Source: Kitasatospora cheerisanensis KCTC 2395 (GTDB taxonomy: Bacteria > Actinomycetota > Actinomycetes > Streptomycetales > Streptomycetaceae). Taken from it: a stretch of 64,000 bases of DNA. The position numbers and the translations under genes are program-made. A model generated the notes under the pieces. It did no database searches. It was not told the origin of the DNA and saw only the letters and a list, made by a program, of their open reading frames with translations. The stretch covers positions 264,730 through 328,729 of the forward strand of contig NZ_KK853997.1 of assembly GCF_000696185.1 (NCBI RefSeq). Direction: 5' to 3'. Below, piece after piece: positions 42,491 through 52,558 of this stretch. Position 1 is the first letter of the stretch. Every line of letters starts with the position of its first letter.

Positions 42491-44376
42491 CGGCCGCACC
42501 CGAACTCCCATGCCCCGAGGGCGCCGTACTGGGAGGCGACGAGGCGGGCGCGGAGCCCGGCCCCGATCCCGGCGAGCTCTTTCCGGAGGGTCCCGAGGCT
42601 CCGGACGAGGGCGACCCGGCCGACGGACCGGTCGACGGACCCGCAGGCGACTTACCGGACGGCGAGCCGCCACCCGACTTGCCCGGCGAGGACGCCGAAC
42701 CGGACGCGCTTGGCTTCGCGGAGCTGTCCGATCCGCCCGTCCCGCCCACCGGTCGGTCGAACTGACTCCCGGTCGCCTGATCGACCAGCACGATCTGAGT
42801 GACCGGCGCGGCCGCCGGTTTCACCGTCACCACACCGTTCGCCTGGAAGGAGGTCCACCCCGTGCCGGTATAAGTGCCACCCGAACCGTTCGGCGGCAGC
42901 AGCGGGTTGCCACACGCACAACGAACCCGCGGCACACCCTGGTTGTCGACCAGGACAGCCGTGCCGGACTGCAGAACGGCTTGGTAGGCGGTCGCCTGGC
43001 CGTCGTGGTAGCCGTGGTTGGTCACGCGCGTGTCCTGCCGCAGCACCACCGGGGTGAGGCCGTGCAGGTAGCCGTCGATCTGCGAGTTGTCGATGCCTTC
43101 GACTCCGGCCCAGGCCCGGCCCTTGTCGGCGTTCTCGGTCAGGTAGCCGGAGAGCTTCGGGACGTCACAGCTGGCGACCTCCCTCGTACCGCCGTACAGG
43201 CCAGGTGTGCCACCGTCCACGGTCCCACCGGCCGCGGGAGGACTGGCTGCGCCCGATGCGGTCCCGTTCCCTCCGCTCGGCGACCCGCTCGACCCGCTCG
43301 ACCCGCCTTGACCCGACCCCGCGGCGTAGGCGACGGATCCCGTGAACGGATCCTGGCCGGCGGCGGCGACGGGTTGGAGAGCCACGTTCTGTCCTGACCC
43401 ACCACCGGAGGAGCCACTGCTGAGCACCACACCCAACGCCACCCCCAGCCCGGCGACGACCACGGCGGTCGCCAGCACCGGCCCCTTCCGCCACCAAGGC
43501 CGGCCACCTCCCCCGTCGCCGTCCCCACTCCCACCCTCCAGCACGCGCCCGCCACCGCTGGGCGGCGACGCCCCAGCACCGGACGCGTCCGACGACCGCA
43601 CCTCGCCCGAGGACTGCGTCCCGTCCGAGGGCTGAGCACCGCCAGACTGACGCTGGCCGCCTGCCGACAGCGGACCGGACGGCGGACCGGCAGGTCCCGC
43701 TCCGCCCGAGGACGACGGCGGCCCTGCCTCGGCTCGGGGCCCGAATCCTGGCCCGCTCGCGGAGTCGGACCCGGCCCCGACAGGGAACCGCCCGTTCCGC
43801 GACTCGCCGACCCCTCGCGCTCGACACCCCGTCCTACATCCTGCGAATCCGACCGGCCGGGCACCCGCCCGCCTGGCACCGACCCACCAGGCGCGGACCC
43901 GCCTGGCATCTCTGGAGGAGGCCCAACTGTCCCACCCGCCAACTCCGTCGGGGGCTCCACACTCGACGGTTCGTACCTCCCGTCCGACGTCCCGCCGCCC
44001 TGCGCAGTCCGTCCGGATCGCGCCGCCCGGTCGGAGTCCTGCGTGCCCGTCTGTCGCCCCGGGCTCACGTCCGAATCACCGACTACCTCCGTAGGAGGCC
44101 CAGTTGTTCCGCTCACCAGCTCTGTCGGAGGTCCCGACGATCCCGCACCTGACGCTCCGTCAGGCTTCGCGTCCGGCTGTGACGGTTGCGTGCCCGTCCG
44201 CTCGGGCGAAGGCTCTCTCACCACCTCCGTCGGGGAGCCGGGCGGTCCTCCCACCACCTCGGTCGGCGGCCGGCCGACTCGCCCGCCACCTCGGTGGGGC
44301 TTTGAGGCGGCGGAGGCTCGCTGTTGCTCTCGTTGTCCGGTTCTTCGGGTTGCCGAGATGTCGGCTGCTCAGCCAC
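42471..44376 (-). CDS. DUF6777 membrane protein with PPTEVV repeats, two apparent frameshifts
   Basis: About 635 aa when repaired. GTG 44376 follows GGGAGG. The cytoplasmic N-terminal 230 residues are disordered and repeat a (G/S)PPTE(V/L)V motif at least five times. Then comes one membrane helix (GPVLATAVVVAGLGVALGVVLSS), a Gly/Ser linker, the DUF6777 domain (VASCDVPKLSGYLTENADKG, VVLRQDTRVTNHGYHDGQAT, GVPRVRCACGNPLLPP) and a long Ser/Gly/Pro tail. The breaks at 44270-44271 and 43722-43724 are repaired by one C (plus strand) each, giving SAGPPTEVVGG and RQGPPSSSGGAG. Function unknown. The divergent neighbour is a streptophobe protein. Confidence 0.8.
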
Positions 44377-44564
44377 GGGACTGCCTCCCGGTCGGACTCC
44401 CCCGAGACCACACTGCGCATGCACCATTCTCCGCCCGCATCGTCGAGCCCGCCGCCTCGTATCCGTCCGCAGCGACAAGTCGCCGTACGTGGCGGGCTGT
44501 CCGAAGCTGGAAAGGTTGGCCCGTCACGGGCGGCCACCCGCACGGGCCTCTGCTCGAAGGGCCG

Positions 44565-45899
44565 GTGAGTCGTGTGACGCCTGCTGCCGCTCCCTCGCGC
44601 CGAAATGGCAAGCCCCGCCCGGTGCTGCCCACCTGGGTCGCTGTGGCGGTGACCACACTGGTGACCGTCCTCGGCACTCTGGTGGCGATGGCAGCGGTGG
44701 CCGCGCTCGGGCTGTGGTTGGCGCATGCCGATCGGCTGCCCGGTAGCGGATTCGGGTCGGCGCTGGCCGCCACGGTGCTGCTGTCCATGGGGGTGCCGGT
44801 CCACCTGGAGGGCAGCGCGCTCTTCGGGGCGACTGCCCACGGCGGGGTAACGGCCGTTCCGCTGTCCGCCACGCTGGCCGGGGCACTGGCCGCGGCGTTC
44901 CTGTTCCTGCATCCGCTGCCCCGGCAGGCTGTGGCGGGCGGTCGCGCCCTGCTGGCGCGCGTACTCGCACTGACGGGGTGCTGGACGGTTGTGGTGCTCC
45001 TGCTCACCATGGCGGCGCGGCACAGCTTCACGGTGTCGACAGGCGATCCGCTGATCGACCGGATCGGCGGCGCACTGGGCTTGGCCCCGGTCGTGGGATT
45101 CCAGGTGGATCCCGGCCCGGCAGTGGGTTGCTCACTCCTGTGGCTGGCCGTGGTCATGGCACTCGCACTGGCGGCGTCACGCCGAGCGCCGGTTCCCGCC
45201 CGGTGGGCAAGCTGGCACGGCGCCCTGCGACCGACCGTGCACGCGGTGCTGTCTCTCCTGCTGCTGTACGTCGGTCTGGGCCTGGTCGGCGGGCTGGTGG
45301 CGGCAGCAGCGGGCGACGAACCGAGGGAGACGCTCGCGGTGGTGTTCCTGGGTCTGCCGAACCTGGCCTGGCTGGCACTGGGACTCGGGATGGGTGGTTC
45401 CTGGCACGGGCACGTGGCCGGCAACCTCGGGCTGCCACTCCCGGATCCACTGGCCGCGGTGCTGCACTCCGGCAGGGACGTGACGCTGGATCTCGGCTCG
45501 CTGGCGCAGCAGAACGGCTGGGTGTGGCTACTGCTGCCGGTCGCCGCGCTGCTTGTGTTGGCGACGGGTGTGGCGGCCGCAGCACGGTCCGATCCGCTGC
45601 TTCCGGCCTGGCGGATGGCCCTCCGGCTCGCCTCGGTGTTTTGCCTGGCGATGCTGGCGGTCGGCCTGCTGACGCGAGTCTCGGCCGTGTACGAGCTGTC
45701 GGCGCTGGGCCTGAGCGGCACCGGCTCGAACGAACTGGCCCCGGACCTGCTCACGCTCGTCCCGCTGGCCGCCGGTTGGGGTGCCCTCGCGGGATTCCTC
45801 GGCGGGGTGCTCGCCCCACGCCTGGTCAATCGCCGGCGGTCCGCAGAACGACGCGACCCCGCGCGCCGGGCGGCATCCGAGGGCGAGGCACTGCGTTGA
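44565..45899 (+). CDS. streptophobe-family polytopic membrane protein
   Basis: About 444 aa with roughly ten hydrophobic helices (VAVAVTTLVTVLGTLVAMAAVAALGLWL, FGSALAATVLLSMGVPVHL, and so on to the C-terminal GWGALAGFLGGVLAPRLV), ending in an Arg-rich tail. Actinomycete proteins of this kind are named streptophobe and have no known function. GTG 44565 (MSRVTPAAAPSRR) is the best start, with GAAGGG close upstream. GTG 44574 is possible. It is divergent from the DUF6777 gene, a pairing that suggests a shared envelope process. Confidence 0.78.
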   Translation: MSRVTPAAAPSRRNGKPRPVLPTWVAVAVTTLVTVLGTLVAMAAVAALGLWLAHADRLPGSGFGSALAATVLLSMGVPVHLEGSALFGATAHGGVTAVPLSATLAGALAAAFLFLHPLPRQAVAGGRALLARVLALTGCWTVVVLLLTMAARHSFTVSTGDPLIDRIGGALGLAPVVGFQVDPGPAVGCSLLWLAVVMALALAASRRAPVPARWASWHGALRPTVHAVLSLLLLYVGLGLVGGLVAAAAGDEPRETLAVVFLGLPNLAWLALGLGMGGSWHGHVAGNLGLPLPDPLAAVLHSGRDVTLDLGSLAQQNGWVWLLLPVAALLVLATGVAAAARSDPLLPAWRMALRLASVFCLAMLAVGLLTRVSAVYELSALGLSGTGSNELAPDLLTLVPLAAGWGALAGFLGGVLAPRLVNRRRSAERRDPARRAASEGEALR

Positions 45900-46165
45900 C
45901 CGAGAAGCGAAGCACAGGTGGCTGCGGCGGGACAGGTCGCCCCCGCCCGTCCAGTGGAGTTCCGGACCGGACGGGCGGGAACGACAACGGCCGTTCGGCC
46001 GCCACGTACTCGGCTGTCGACTGCTCAGCCGTCAGGTGCTCGGCCATCGCGCGCTCGGCCGACGAGTGCCCCGCTGCCGAGTGCCCGGCTGCCGAGGCCT
46101 TCGAGGCCTTCGAGGCTGTCGATGTCGAGTGCGCAGCCTCCGCCGATCACTCACCCTGCGGGCGA

Positions 46166-48046
46166 TCAGCCGATCCGGTGCTGGGTCCAGAACGAGGTCA
46201 GGTCCACGGTCGTCGCGGCCTGCGCGGCGGCCTTGAACTCGGCGGTGGTGGAGATCCCGTACCAGTGCGCTGCCGCGTAGTCGTGCAGCAGCGTGGTCAT
46301 CGCGGCGTCGCCGATGGTGCGGCGCAGGTCGTGCAGGGCGCACTTGCCGTAGTTGTAGATGACCGTCGAGTAGCGGGAGGAGTTGGCGTCCCAGTAGGCC
46401 ATCGAGTTGGTGATCTTCTCGGCGGAGGACGCCCAGGAGACGCTGCTCCAGCAGTTGGTGCCGGTCTTGCCGAGCGCGAGGTCGGTGGCGTAGTCGGTGA
46501 ACGCCTCGTCCAGCCAGGGGCTGTTGTACTCGTCGTCACCGACGATGCCGTACCACCACTGGTGGCCGATCTCGTGGGTGAGGGCGGTGGTGGAGACCAG
46601 GTCGAGGACGAAGCCGGGGTACTCCATGCCGCCGAACCAGTAGTTGTTGTCGATCACCGCGTCGAGTTCGCCGTAGGGGTAGGCGCCGAAGCGGGCGGCG
46701 TGCGAGTCGACGGCGGACTTGGCGGTGCTCAGCATGGACTGCGAGTCGGCGGAGCTGATGCCGCTGACGGAGTAGATGTTGACGGCGACGCCGCCGGGCG
46801 AGGTGCCGGAGATCTTGCTGAACGGGCCGGCCGCCCAGGCGAATTCGCGGACCTTCTTGGCGGTGGCGGTGGTGACGGTCCGTCCGCTGGTGCCGGGGGT
46901 GTCCACGGAGGTGCCGGTCGCGGGGACGAGCAGGCTGCTCGGGTGGTCGAGGGTCACCGTGTAGTCGGATGCCAGCGTGTAGAAGGACTCGCCGTTGTTG
47001 GTGTACGGGTCCAGGTGCCAGCCGGCCGCGTCACGGACGGCGAGCACGGGCAGCGCGTTGCCGATGTTGGCGAACGCGCCGTCGCGTCCGAACCGGTCCG
47101 CGCCGGAGGGGACGGCGATGGACAGGTCGAAGCCGACGCTTCCGCTCGCGCCTTGGGCGAGCGGCGCGGGCAGGGTGACCTTGAGCGCGGTGCAGCCGAC
47201 GGTGAGCGCTCCGGCGGTGCCACCGGTCAGGTTGCTGACGGTGATCGGCGTCGTGGGGCAGCTGCCGTGGTAGTTGTCCCACAGCCGCAGGTACACCTCG
47301 GTCAGCGGGGTTGCCGAGGGGTTGGTGAAGCCGATGCTCTGGTGGCCCGTCCAGTTGGCGCCGGTCGCGTCGCTGGTCAGGTTGACGGTGTATCCGGTGG
47401 GTGCGGGGGTCCGGGTGGCGTCGGTGGTGGGCGGCGGCGTGGTGCCGTCGCCGGAGACGTCGAGCGCCACGTCGTCCAGCACGAAGCTGGTCTGCAGCCC
47501 GGAGTCCTCGACCCCGCTGAATGAGACGCTGACGGTCTGTCCGGCGAAGGCGGAGACGTCGAAGGTCTTCTTCACGTAGCCGGCCGCCGCGTCCAGGTTG
47601 GAGTAGGTGGCGAGGGTGGTGGTGCCGATCTTGGCGGTGAGCTTGTCGTACGCCGTGGTCTTGGTGGTCTCGGCGGTGTCCACGTGCAGCCAGAAGCTGA
47701 GGCTGGCGGTGGTGCAGCCCGCGGGAAGGGTGACGGTCTGCGCCAGCGAGTCGGTGTGGGCCGACCCGTAGCCGTTCAGCCAGGCGAAGTACGTTCCGCC
47801 GTGGGCGCTCTGCCCGCCGCCGCTGGTGACCACGCCGCTGGACGAGGTCCACGGCGTGGTGCCGGACTCGAATCCGCCGTTCGCCACCACCTGGGTCGCC
47901 GTGCAACTCGCGGCCGCCACGCCCTTGGTGCCCTCGGCGGCCTGCGCGGTGGGGGCAGTCAGGGCTGCGGTGCCGGCGGCCACGAGCACGGTGGTGCTCA
48001 GCAGCGCGGCGGCACGGGTGGCGAGGACGCGGAGTCTGTCGCTCAT
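46166..48046 (-). CDS. secreted M1-family metallopeptidase with N-terminal beta-sandwich
   Basis: About 626 aa. Sec signal (1-38), a carbohydrate-binding-like jelly-roll (about 48-195: VVANGGFESGTTPW, WLHVDTAETTKT, SFSGVEDSGLQTSFVLDDVALDV), a Thr/Pro linker, then an M1 aminopeptidase region. HEIGHQWW (His491, Glu492, His495) plus Glu514 in WLDEAF are the zinc site, and GGMEYPG is the substrate-anchor GxMEN equivalent. It trims peptides outside the cell. GAGAGGAGC precedes ATG 48046. Confidence 0.9.
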   Translation of the reverse strand: MSDRLRVLATRAAALLSTTVLVAAGTAALTAPTAQAAEGTKGVAAASCTATQVVANGGFESGTTPWTSSSGVVTSGGGQSAHGGTYFAWLNGYGSAHTDSLAQTVTLPAGCTTASLSFWLHVDTAETTKTTAYDKLTAKIGTTTLATYSNLDAAAGYVKKTFDVSAFAGQTVSVSFSGVEDSGLQTSFVLDDVALDVSGDGTTPPPTTDATRTPAPTGYTVNLTSDATGANWTGHQSIGFTNPSATPLTEVYLRLWDNYHGSCPTTPITVSNLTGGTAGALTVGCTALKVTLPAPLAQGASGSVGFDLSIAVPSGADRFGRDGAFANIGNALPVLAVRDAAGWHLDPYTNNGESFYTLASDYTVTLDHPSSLLVPATGTSVDTPGTSGRTVTTATAKKVREFAWAAGPFSKISGTSPGGVAVNIYSVSGISSADSQSMLSTAKSAVDSHAARFGAYPYGELDAVIDNNYWFGGMEYPGFVLDLVSTTALTHEIGHQWWYGIVGDDEYNSPWLDEAFTDYATDLALGKTGTNCWSSVSWASSAEKITNSMAYWDANSSRYSTVIYNYGKCALHDLRRTIGDAAMTTLLHDYAAAHWYGISTTAEFKAAAQAATTVDLTSFWTQHRIG

Positions 48047-48313
48047 CGGTGCTCCTCTCGGTTGCCAGGGTCTGTGGGGGCCCTGGCCGAGGGGCAGATT
48101 GCCAGCAAACTCAAAGGATTGATAGGTGCATGCCATAGATCGTTACGTCGCACCCTACGAATCATCAAGCACGGTGGGCCACCGGCAACTTGGTCGAATC
48201 CACCCGGAGCACCGGCTACACCGCCCCCGTGTCGAACGGTACCCGTGGGACCACCGGGACTCCTGGTGCCACTCGAACCGGCCGAACCGGCCTGCGCTGT
48301 CCCGCCGCTGGCG

Positions 48314-49270
48314 TCAGCGCACGCCGCCCGGGTCGAACACCGGCCGTGCCCACGCGGGCGGCAGCGGCGGCGCCTGGCGCAGCCGTCCGGGCCGAGTGCC
48401 GGAAGCCGCCCGGAGCGCCGCGACGAACTCCAGGCAGCTCCCGTACCGGGCCTCCGGCCGTTTCGCCATCGCCGTCCGCAGGACGGCGCCGACGCCTTCG
48501 GGAAGGTCCGCGCGCTGCTCCAGTACGTCCGGCGGCGGGTCGTTCAGGTGCGCCCAGAGCAGCGCCAGGTCGTCGTCACGGCGGTACGGCGGGCCGCCGG
48601 TGAGCATCTCGTACACCACGCAGCCCAGGCTGTACACGTCGCAGCGGCCGTCCACGGGCTTGCCGGAGATCTGCTCGGGGGCCACGTAGTCCAGCGTGCC
48701 GACGAACTGGCCGACGCTGGTCAGGCCGGTCAGGGACAGCGACTTCTTGGTCAGCCCGAAGTCGGTGAGGTAGGCGTGCTCGGGGTGGTCCGGGTCGGTG
48801 CCCTCGGCGATCAGCACGTTGCCGGGCTTGACGTCGCGGTGGACGAGCTCGTGGGCGTGCGCAGCGTCCAGGGCGCTGGCCACCTGGACGGCGATCCGCA
48901 CGACCTGGCGTGCCGTCAGCGGGCCCTGCCGGTCGAGCAGGCTGCGCAGGTCCCGGCCGCGGACGTACCGCATGGCGATGTACAGCACCCCCTCGACCTC
49001 TCCCGCCTCGTACACCGGGACGATGTTCGGGTGGTCGAGGGACGCCGCGACCCGGGACTCCCGGACGAAGCGCTGCCGGAAGGTCTCGTTGCGGGCGAGT
49101 TCGGGTGCCAGCAGCTTCACCGCCACCGTGCGGCCGAGCCGGAGGTCCTCGGCCCGGTACACCACCGCCATGCCGCCCCGGCCGATCACGTGCTCCAGGC
49201 GGTACCCGGCCAGCGTCCGCCCAGCGAGTTCGCCCTGCTCGGCGGCGGCCAGCGATTCTTCCCCGGGCAC
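48314..49270 (-). CDS. soluble Ser/Thr protein kinase
   Basis: 318 aa. A complete Hanks kinase (about 20-290): GRGGMAVVY glycine loop, VAVKLL lysine, HRDVKPGNVL catalytic loop, TDFG and APEQISGKPVDGRCDVYSLG. A short Pro-rich tail follows and there is no membrane helix. GTG 49270 starts 2 bp... in effect directly after the stop of the preceding gene, so it is the last gene of an operon with the FHA-ABC transporter, whose FHA domains are plausible readers of its phosphorylation. Confidence 0.93.
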   Translation of the reverse strand: MPGEESLAAAEQGELAGRTLAGYRLEHVIGRGGMAVVYRAEDLRLGRTVAVKLLAPELARNETFRQRFVRESRVAASLDHPNIVPVYEAGEVEGVLYIAMRYVRGRDLRSLLDRQGPLTARQVVRIAVQVASALDAAHAHELVHRDVKPGNVLIAEGTDPDHPEHAYLTDFGLTKKSLSLTGLTSVGQFVGTLDYVAPEQISGKPVDGRCDVYSLGCVVYEMLTGGPPYRRDDDLALLWAHLNDPPPDVLEQRADLPEGVGAVLRTAMAKRPEARYGSCLEFVAALRAASGTRPGRLRQAPPLPPAWARPVFDPGGVR

Positions 49271-49272
49271 TG

Positions 49273-50001
49273 TCAGCTCCGCCCGTGCTCAGCGACGTCC
49301 CGAACCGCGCCGTCCCACACCTCGGCGCCCGGGCCTCCCCACTCCGCTACCCGGCCCGCCCCGGAATGCCCCTCCCCACCGCGGCCGCCACCGCCCGTCA
49401 CACCACCCCTGCCCAGCTCACCACCCCTGCCCGCCCCACTACCCCCGCCTGGCTCACCACCCCTGCCGGACTCACCGCCCACGCCCGGCTCCTGGCCCCC
49501 GCCGGAGTCGCGTTCCTCCCCCTCCGCCACCGCGTAGCTCTGCACCTGCGCGGCGTCGCAGTAGTACCAGCGCCCCTGGTCGAGGTCGAGCAGCCAGGCG
49601 GAGGTTCCGTCGATCACCGCGCCGAGCCGCAGGTCGCGGGTGCGGTCGCGAAAGGCCTGCAGGTCGATCCGCCCGGCGGCGTAGTCGTCGAGCAGCCGCC
49701 GGTAGCTGGCGAGGCCGCGTTCCAGGGTGGCGAGCAGCGGGCGCGGGTCCTCTCCGGCGGTGAGCGGGAGGCCGGCAGTGGGCGGGCGTTGCGGGAGGGC
49801 GACCAGCAGGCGGCCGTCGACCCACGCGGTCCAGCCGTTGGAACAGACGATCCGGGCCCAGTTGCCGTTGGCTTCGGCGAGGACGACCGGCAGCAGCGGG
49901 TCGAGCGGGAGGCCAACAGCGGCGGGGTCGGGGCCGGTCCAGGTGGGCATGCCGTCGCCGGGGACGACATGGGTGGGCCGGAATCCGCCGGGGGTGCCCA
50001 T
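49273..50001 (-). CDS. hypothetical protein with SH3-like N-terminal domain
   Basis: 242 aa. Residues about 8-70 (THVVPGDGMPTWTGPDPAA...LPVVLAEANGNWARIVCSNGWTAWVDGRLLVAL) look like a bacterial SH3 fold. A helical middle (LLATLERGLASYRRLLDDYAAGRIDLQAFRDRTRDLRLG) is followed by a short strand-rich part with WLLDLDQGRWYYCD, and a Gly-rich tail of about 75 residues. I know of no assigned function. It is packed between the FHA-ABC gene (3 bp) and the kinase gene (2 bp), so it probably serves the same signalling unit. Confidence 0.7.
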   Translation of the reverse strand: MGTPGGFRPTHVVPGDGMPTWTGPDPAAVGLPLDPLLPVVLAEANGNWARIVCSNGWTAWVDGRLLVALPQRPPTAGLPLTAGEDPRPLLATLERGLASYRRLLDDYAAGRIDLQAFRDRTRDLRLGAVIDGTSAWLLDLDQGRWYYCDAAQVQSYAVAEGEERDSGGGQEPGVGGESGRGGEPGGGSGAGRGGELGRGGVTGGGGRGGEGHSGAGRVAEWGGPGAEVWDGAVRDVAEHGRS

Positions 50002-50004
50002 GAG

Positions 50005-52413
50005 CTACCGCCGCATCACGGCCGGTTCGTGACGGCGCAGCAGCCGGGCGACGATCAGGCCGTACAGCACGGCGAGGGCGACGAGCATCCCCATGTCGAG
50101 CAGCCAGATGCCGGGCCGGTGGGCGAACAGGGGGTCGTCGGTGAGGCTGCCCGGAACGATGGCGTGCAGGTCGATGGTGGAGGCCATCGCGCCGAGCGCC
50201 CACCTCGACGGGACCAGCCAGGAGAGCTGGTTGAGCACCGGGATGTGGTCGAGTTGCAGCAGTGCCCCGCAGAACACCACCTGGATGATGGCGACCAGGA
50301 CCAGCAGCGGCATGGTCACCTCTTCCTTCTTGACCAGCGCGGAGATCAGCAGCCCGAGCATCATCGCGGTGAGCGAGAGCAGTGCGACGGCGAGGGTGAT
50401 CTCGACGAGCGGCGGAAGGAAGACGCCGCTGCCGCCCTGCGGTCGGAGCCGGACGCCGACCAGCGCGACCATGGTGAGCACCACCGACTGAACGACCGTC
50501 ACCGTGCCCAGCACGACGATCTTCGAGCACAGGTAGGCCGATCTGGACAGACCGACGGCGCGTTCGCGCTGATAGATCGTCCGTTCCTTGACGAGTTCGC
50601 GCACCGCGTTGGCGGCGCCGGTGAGCACGCCGCCGACGCACAGGATGAGCAGCGCGTTGAGGGCGGTGTTCTGGTCGAGTCGGCTGCCGGCCAGGGCGTG
50701 CGCCATCGCGCCCATCACGAACGGCAGGGCGATCATCACGGCGAGGAAGGTGCGGTCGGCGGCGAGGGCGCTGGCGTAGCGCCGGCAGAGCGTGCCGACC
50801 TGCTTGCGCCAGCGTCGCGGTTTCGGCTTGGCGGCGGGTGTCTCGGCGGCCGCCGGCAGTCGGGGTTCTTCCCCCGACGGGGCGCCGGCGGGCGGCCGCT
50901 GGCCGGCAGGCGTTCGCTGCGCCGCGGACCGGGCGACGTACTTGCGGTAGGGCACGGATTCGCGGAACTGGCCGGCCCAGTCGCGGTCGGTCTGGTTCTC
51001 GAACGCCTCGAAGGCCTCCGGCCAGTGCGCGTATCCGAAGTGGTCGAGGGTTTCGCCGGGCGGCCCGTACCAGGCGATCCGGCCGCCGGGGGCGAGCAGC
51101 AGCAGCCGGTCGCAGAGGTCGAGGCTGAGCACGCTGTGGGTGACCACGATGACGGTTCGGCCATCGTCGGCGAGGCCGCGCAGCATCTGCATGACGGAGC
51201 GGTCCATGCCGGGGTCGAGTCCGCTGGTGGGTTCGTCGAGGAACAGCAGGGACGGCTTGGTGAGCAGTTCGAGGGCGACGCTGACGCGCTTGCGCTGGCC
51301 GCCGGAGAGGCTGGAGATGACCTGGTCGCTGCGGGGTGCGAGGCCGAGTTCGTCGATCACCTCGGTGACGCGGGCGGCGCGTTCGGCGGGCGCGGTGTCA
51401 TCGGGGAAGCGCAGTTCGGCGGCGTAGGAGAGGGCCTTCCGGACGGTCAGCTGGGTGTGCAGGATGTCGTCCTGCGGAACCAGTCCGATGCGCTGGCGCA
51501 GTTCGGCGTAGTCGCGGTACAGGTCGCGGCCGTCGTAGCTGACGGTTCCGCGGTCGGCGGGGCGCAGCCCGGTGAGCGCGTTGAGCAGGGTGGATTTGCC
51601 GGCGCCGCTGGGTCCGGCGACGGCGAGCAGGCTCTTCTGGCCGACCGGGAAGGTGACGTGGTCGAGCAGGGTGCGGTCGCCGTCGACCTGGACGGTCAGG
51701 TCGGAGACGTCGAGGTCGATGTCACCGGTGTCGACGAATTCCTGGAGTTCGTCGCCGACCAGGCAGAACACCGAGTGTCCGATACCGACCAGGTCGCCGG
51801 GCCCGACGGGCGCCCGGAGCACGGGCTGGCCGTTGAGGTAGGTGCCGTTGTGGCTGTCCAGGTCGGCGATCTCGTAGCGGCCGTCGGCCCGGGCCCGTAG
51901 TTCGGCGTGGTGGCGGGAGACGGACAGGTCGCCGAGCACGAGGTCGTTGTCGGTGGCGCGCCCGATCCGGAAGACCTTGGTCGGCAGCGGGCGGACGCTG
52001 GAGGGCGGTCGGAGCGAGCCGGTGATCGCGGTCAGCGCGGACGGCCGGCCGGCCGCGGCTGCGCCGGGCAGCGGATGGACGGCGGTCGGCCGGGGGATCT
52101 CGCTGAAGGTGCAGCGCGGTCCGTCGGCGGGGCTGCCGAGGCAGAGCACGGTGCCGGGTTCGATCTCCAGGTGGATGATGCGTTCCCCGCCGGCCCAGGT
52201 GCCGTTGGTGGAGCCGGTGTCGTCGACGATCCAGTGGCCGTCGCCGGCGTGCAGCCGGGCGTGGTGCCAGGAGACCCGGGGGTCGGTGAGCACGATGTCG
52301 CTGGTGGGATCGCGCCCCAGGGCGTAGGTGCGGCTCGGGGTGATGACCGTCGAGTCGCCGCCGGTTTCGAGGACCAGTTTCGGCGCGGTGAGCGCTGCCT
52401 CTCGCTCTCCCAT
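50005..52413 (-). CDS. FHA-FHA-ABC transporter (ATPase plus ABC2 permease)
   Basis: 802 aa. Two FHA domains (about 30-95: YALGRDPTSDIVLTDPRVSWHHARL and GSTNGTW; about 145-215: FRIGRATDNDLVLGDLSVSRHHAEL and SHNGTYLNG), an ABC ATPase (about 235-460: GPSGAGKST, LSGGQRKRVSVALEL, LLFLDEPTSGLD) and a six-helix ABCG-type permease (about 560-800). Mycobacterial homologues of this design are regulated by Ser/Thr kinases through FHA-phosphothreonine binding. The exported substrate is unknown. It is the first gene of an operon with the SH3-like protein and the kinase. ATG 52413 lacks a clear ribosome site. Confidence 0.93.
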   Translation of the reverse strand: MGEREAALTAPKLVLETGGDSTVITPSRTYALGRDPTSDIVLTDPRVSWHHARLHAGDGHWIVDDTGSTNGTWAGGERIIHLEIEPGTVLCLGSPADGPRCTFSEIPRPTAVHPLPGAAAAGRPSALTAITGSLRPPSSVRPLPTKVFRIGRATDNDLVLGDLSVSRHHAELRARADGRYEIADLDSHNGTYLNGQPVLRAPVGPGDLVGIGHSVFCLVGDELQEFVDTGDIDLDVSDLTVQVDGDRTLLDHVTFPVGQKSLLAVAGPSGAGKSTLLNALTGLRPADRGTVSYDGRDLYRDYAELRQRIGLVPQDDILHTQLTVRKALSYAAELRFPDDTAPAERAARVTEVIDELGLAPRSDQVISSLSGGQRKRVSVALELLTKPSLLFLDEPTSGLDPGMDRSVMQMLRGLADDGRTVIVVTHSVLSLDLCDRLLLLAPGGRIAWYGPPGETLDHFGYAHWPEAFEAFENQTDRDWAGQFRESVPYRKYVARSAAQRTPAGQRPPAGAPSGEEPRLPAAAETPAAKPKPRRWRKQVGTLCRRYASALAADRTFLAVMIALPFVMGAMAHALAGSRLDQNTALNALLILCVGGVLTGAANAVRELVKERTIYQRERAVGLSRSAYLCSKIVVLGTVTVVQSVVLTMVALVGVRLRPQGGSGVFLPPLVEITLAVALLSLTAMMLGLLISALVKKEEVTMPLLVLVAIIQVVFCGALLQLDHIPVLNQLSWLVPSRWALGAMASTIDLHAIVPGSLTDDPLFAHRPGIWLLDMGMLVALAVLYGLIVARLLRRHEPAVMRR

Positions 52414-52558
52414 ATGTCGATGCTATTCCTGGAATCGGGCACCCGCCCGGGGGGCGGTTTTCGGCCTTCCGGGTGACAGTGGAAGACGGTCGCCACGGGT
52501 TGGGTACCTGTGGGGTCGGGACCGAGCGGCCCGTAGGGCGGCGGATGGGAGCGGGTTT

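Noticed and set aside
42471..44376. Reading the DUF6777 region as two or three separate genes
   Set aside because: The pieces share one ribosome site, continue one another in composition (PPTEVV repeats, then helix, then domain) and are rejoined by a single base at each break.
45900..46165. Ala/Glu/Cys-rich frame downstream of the streptophobe gene (repeats of CGGCTGCCGAG)
   Set aside because: It has repeated GCC/GAG-like units but no start signal; it overlaps the end of the M1 peptidase region and looks like simple-sequence DNA.
48910..51900. Very long open frame on the plus strand across the kinase, SH3-like and FHA-ABC genes
   Set aside because: Its reading is Arg/Gly/Ala-rich with no domain. 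The minus-strand genes have full catalytic motifs and normal codon bias, so this is a GC-driven shadow.
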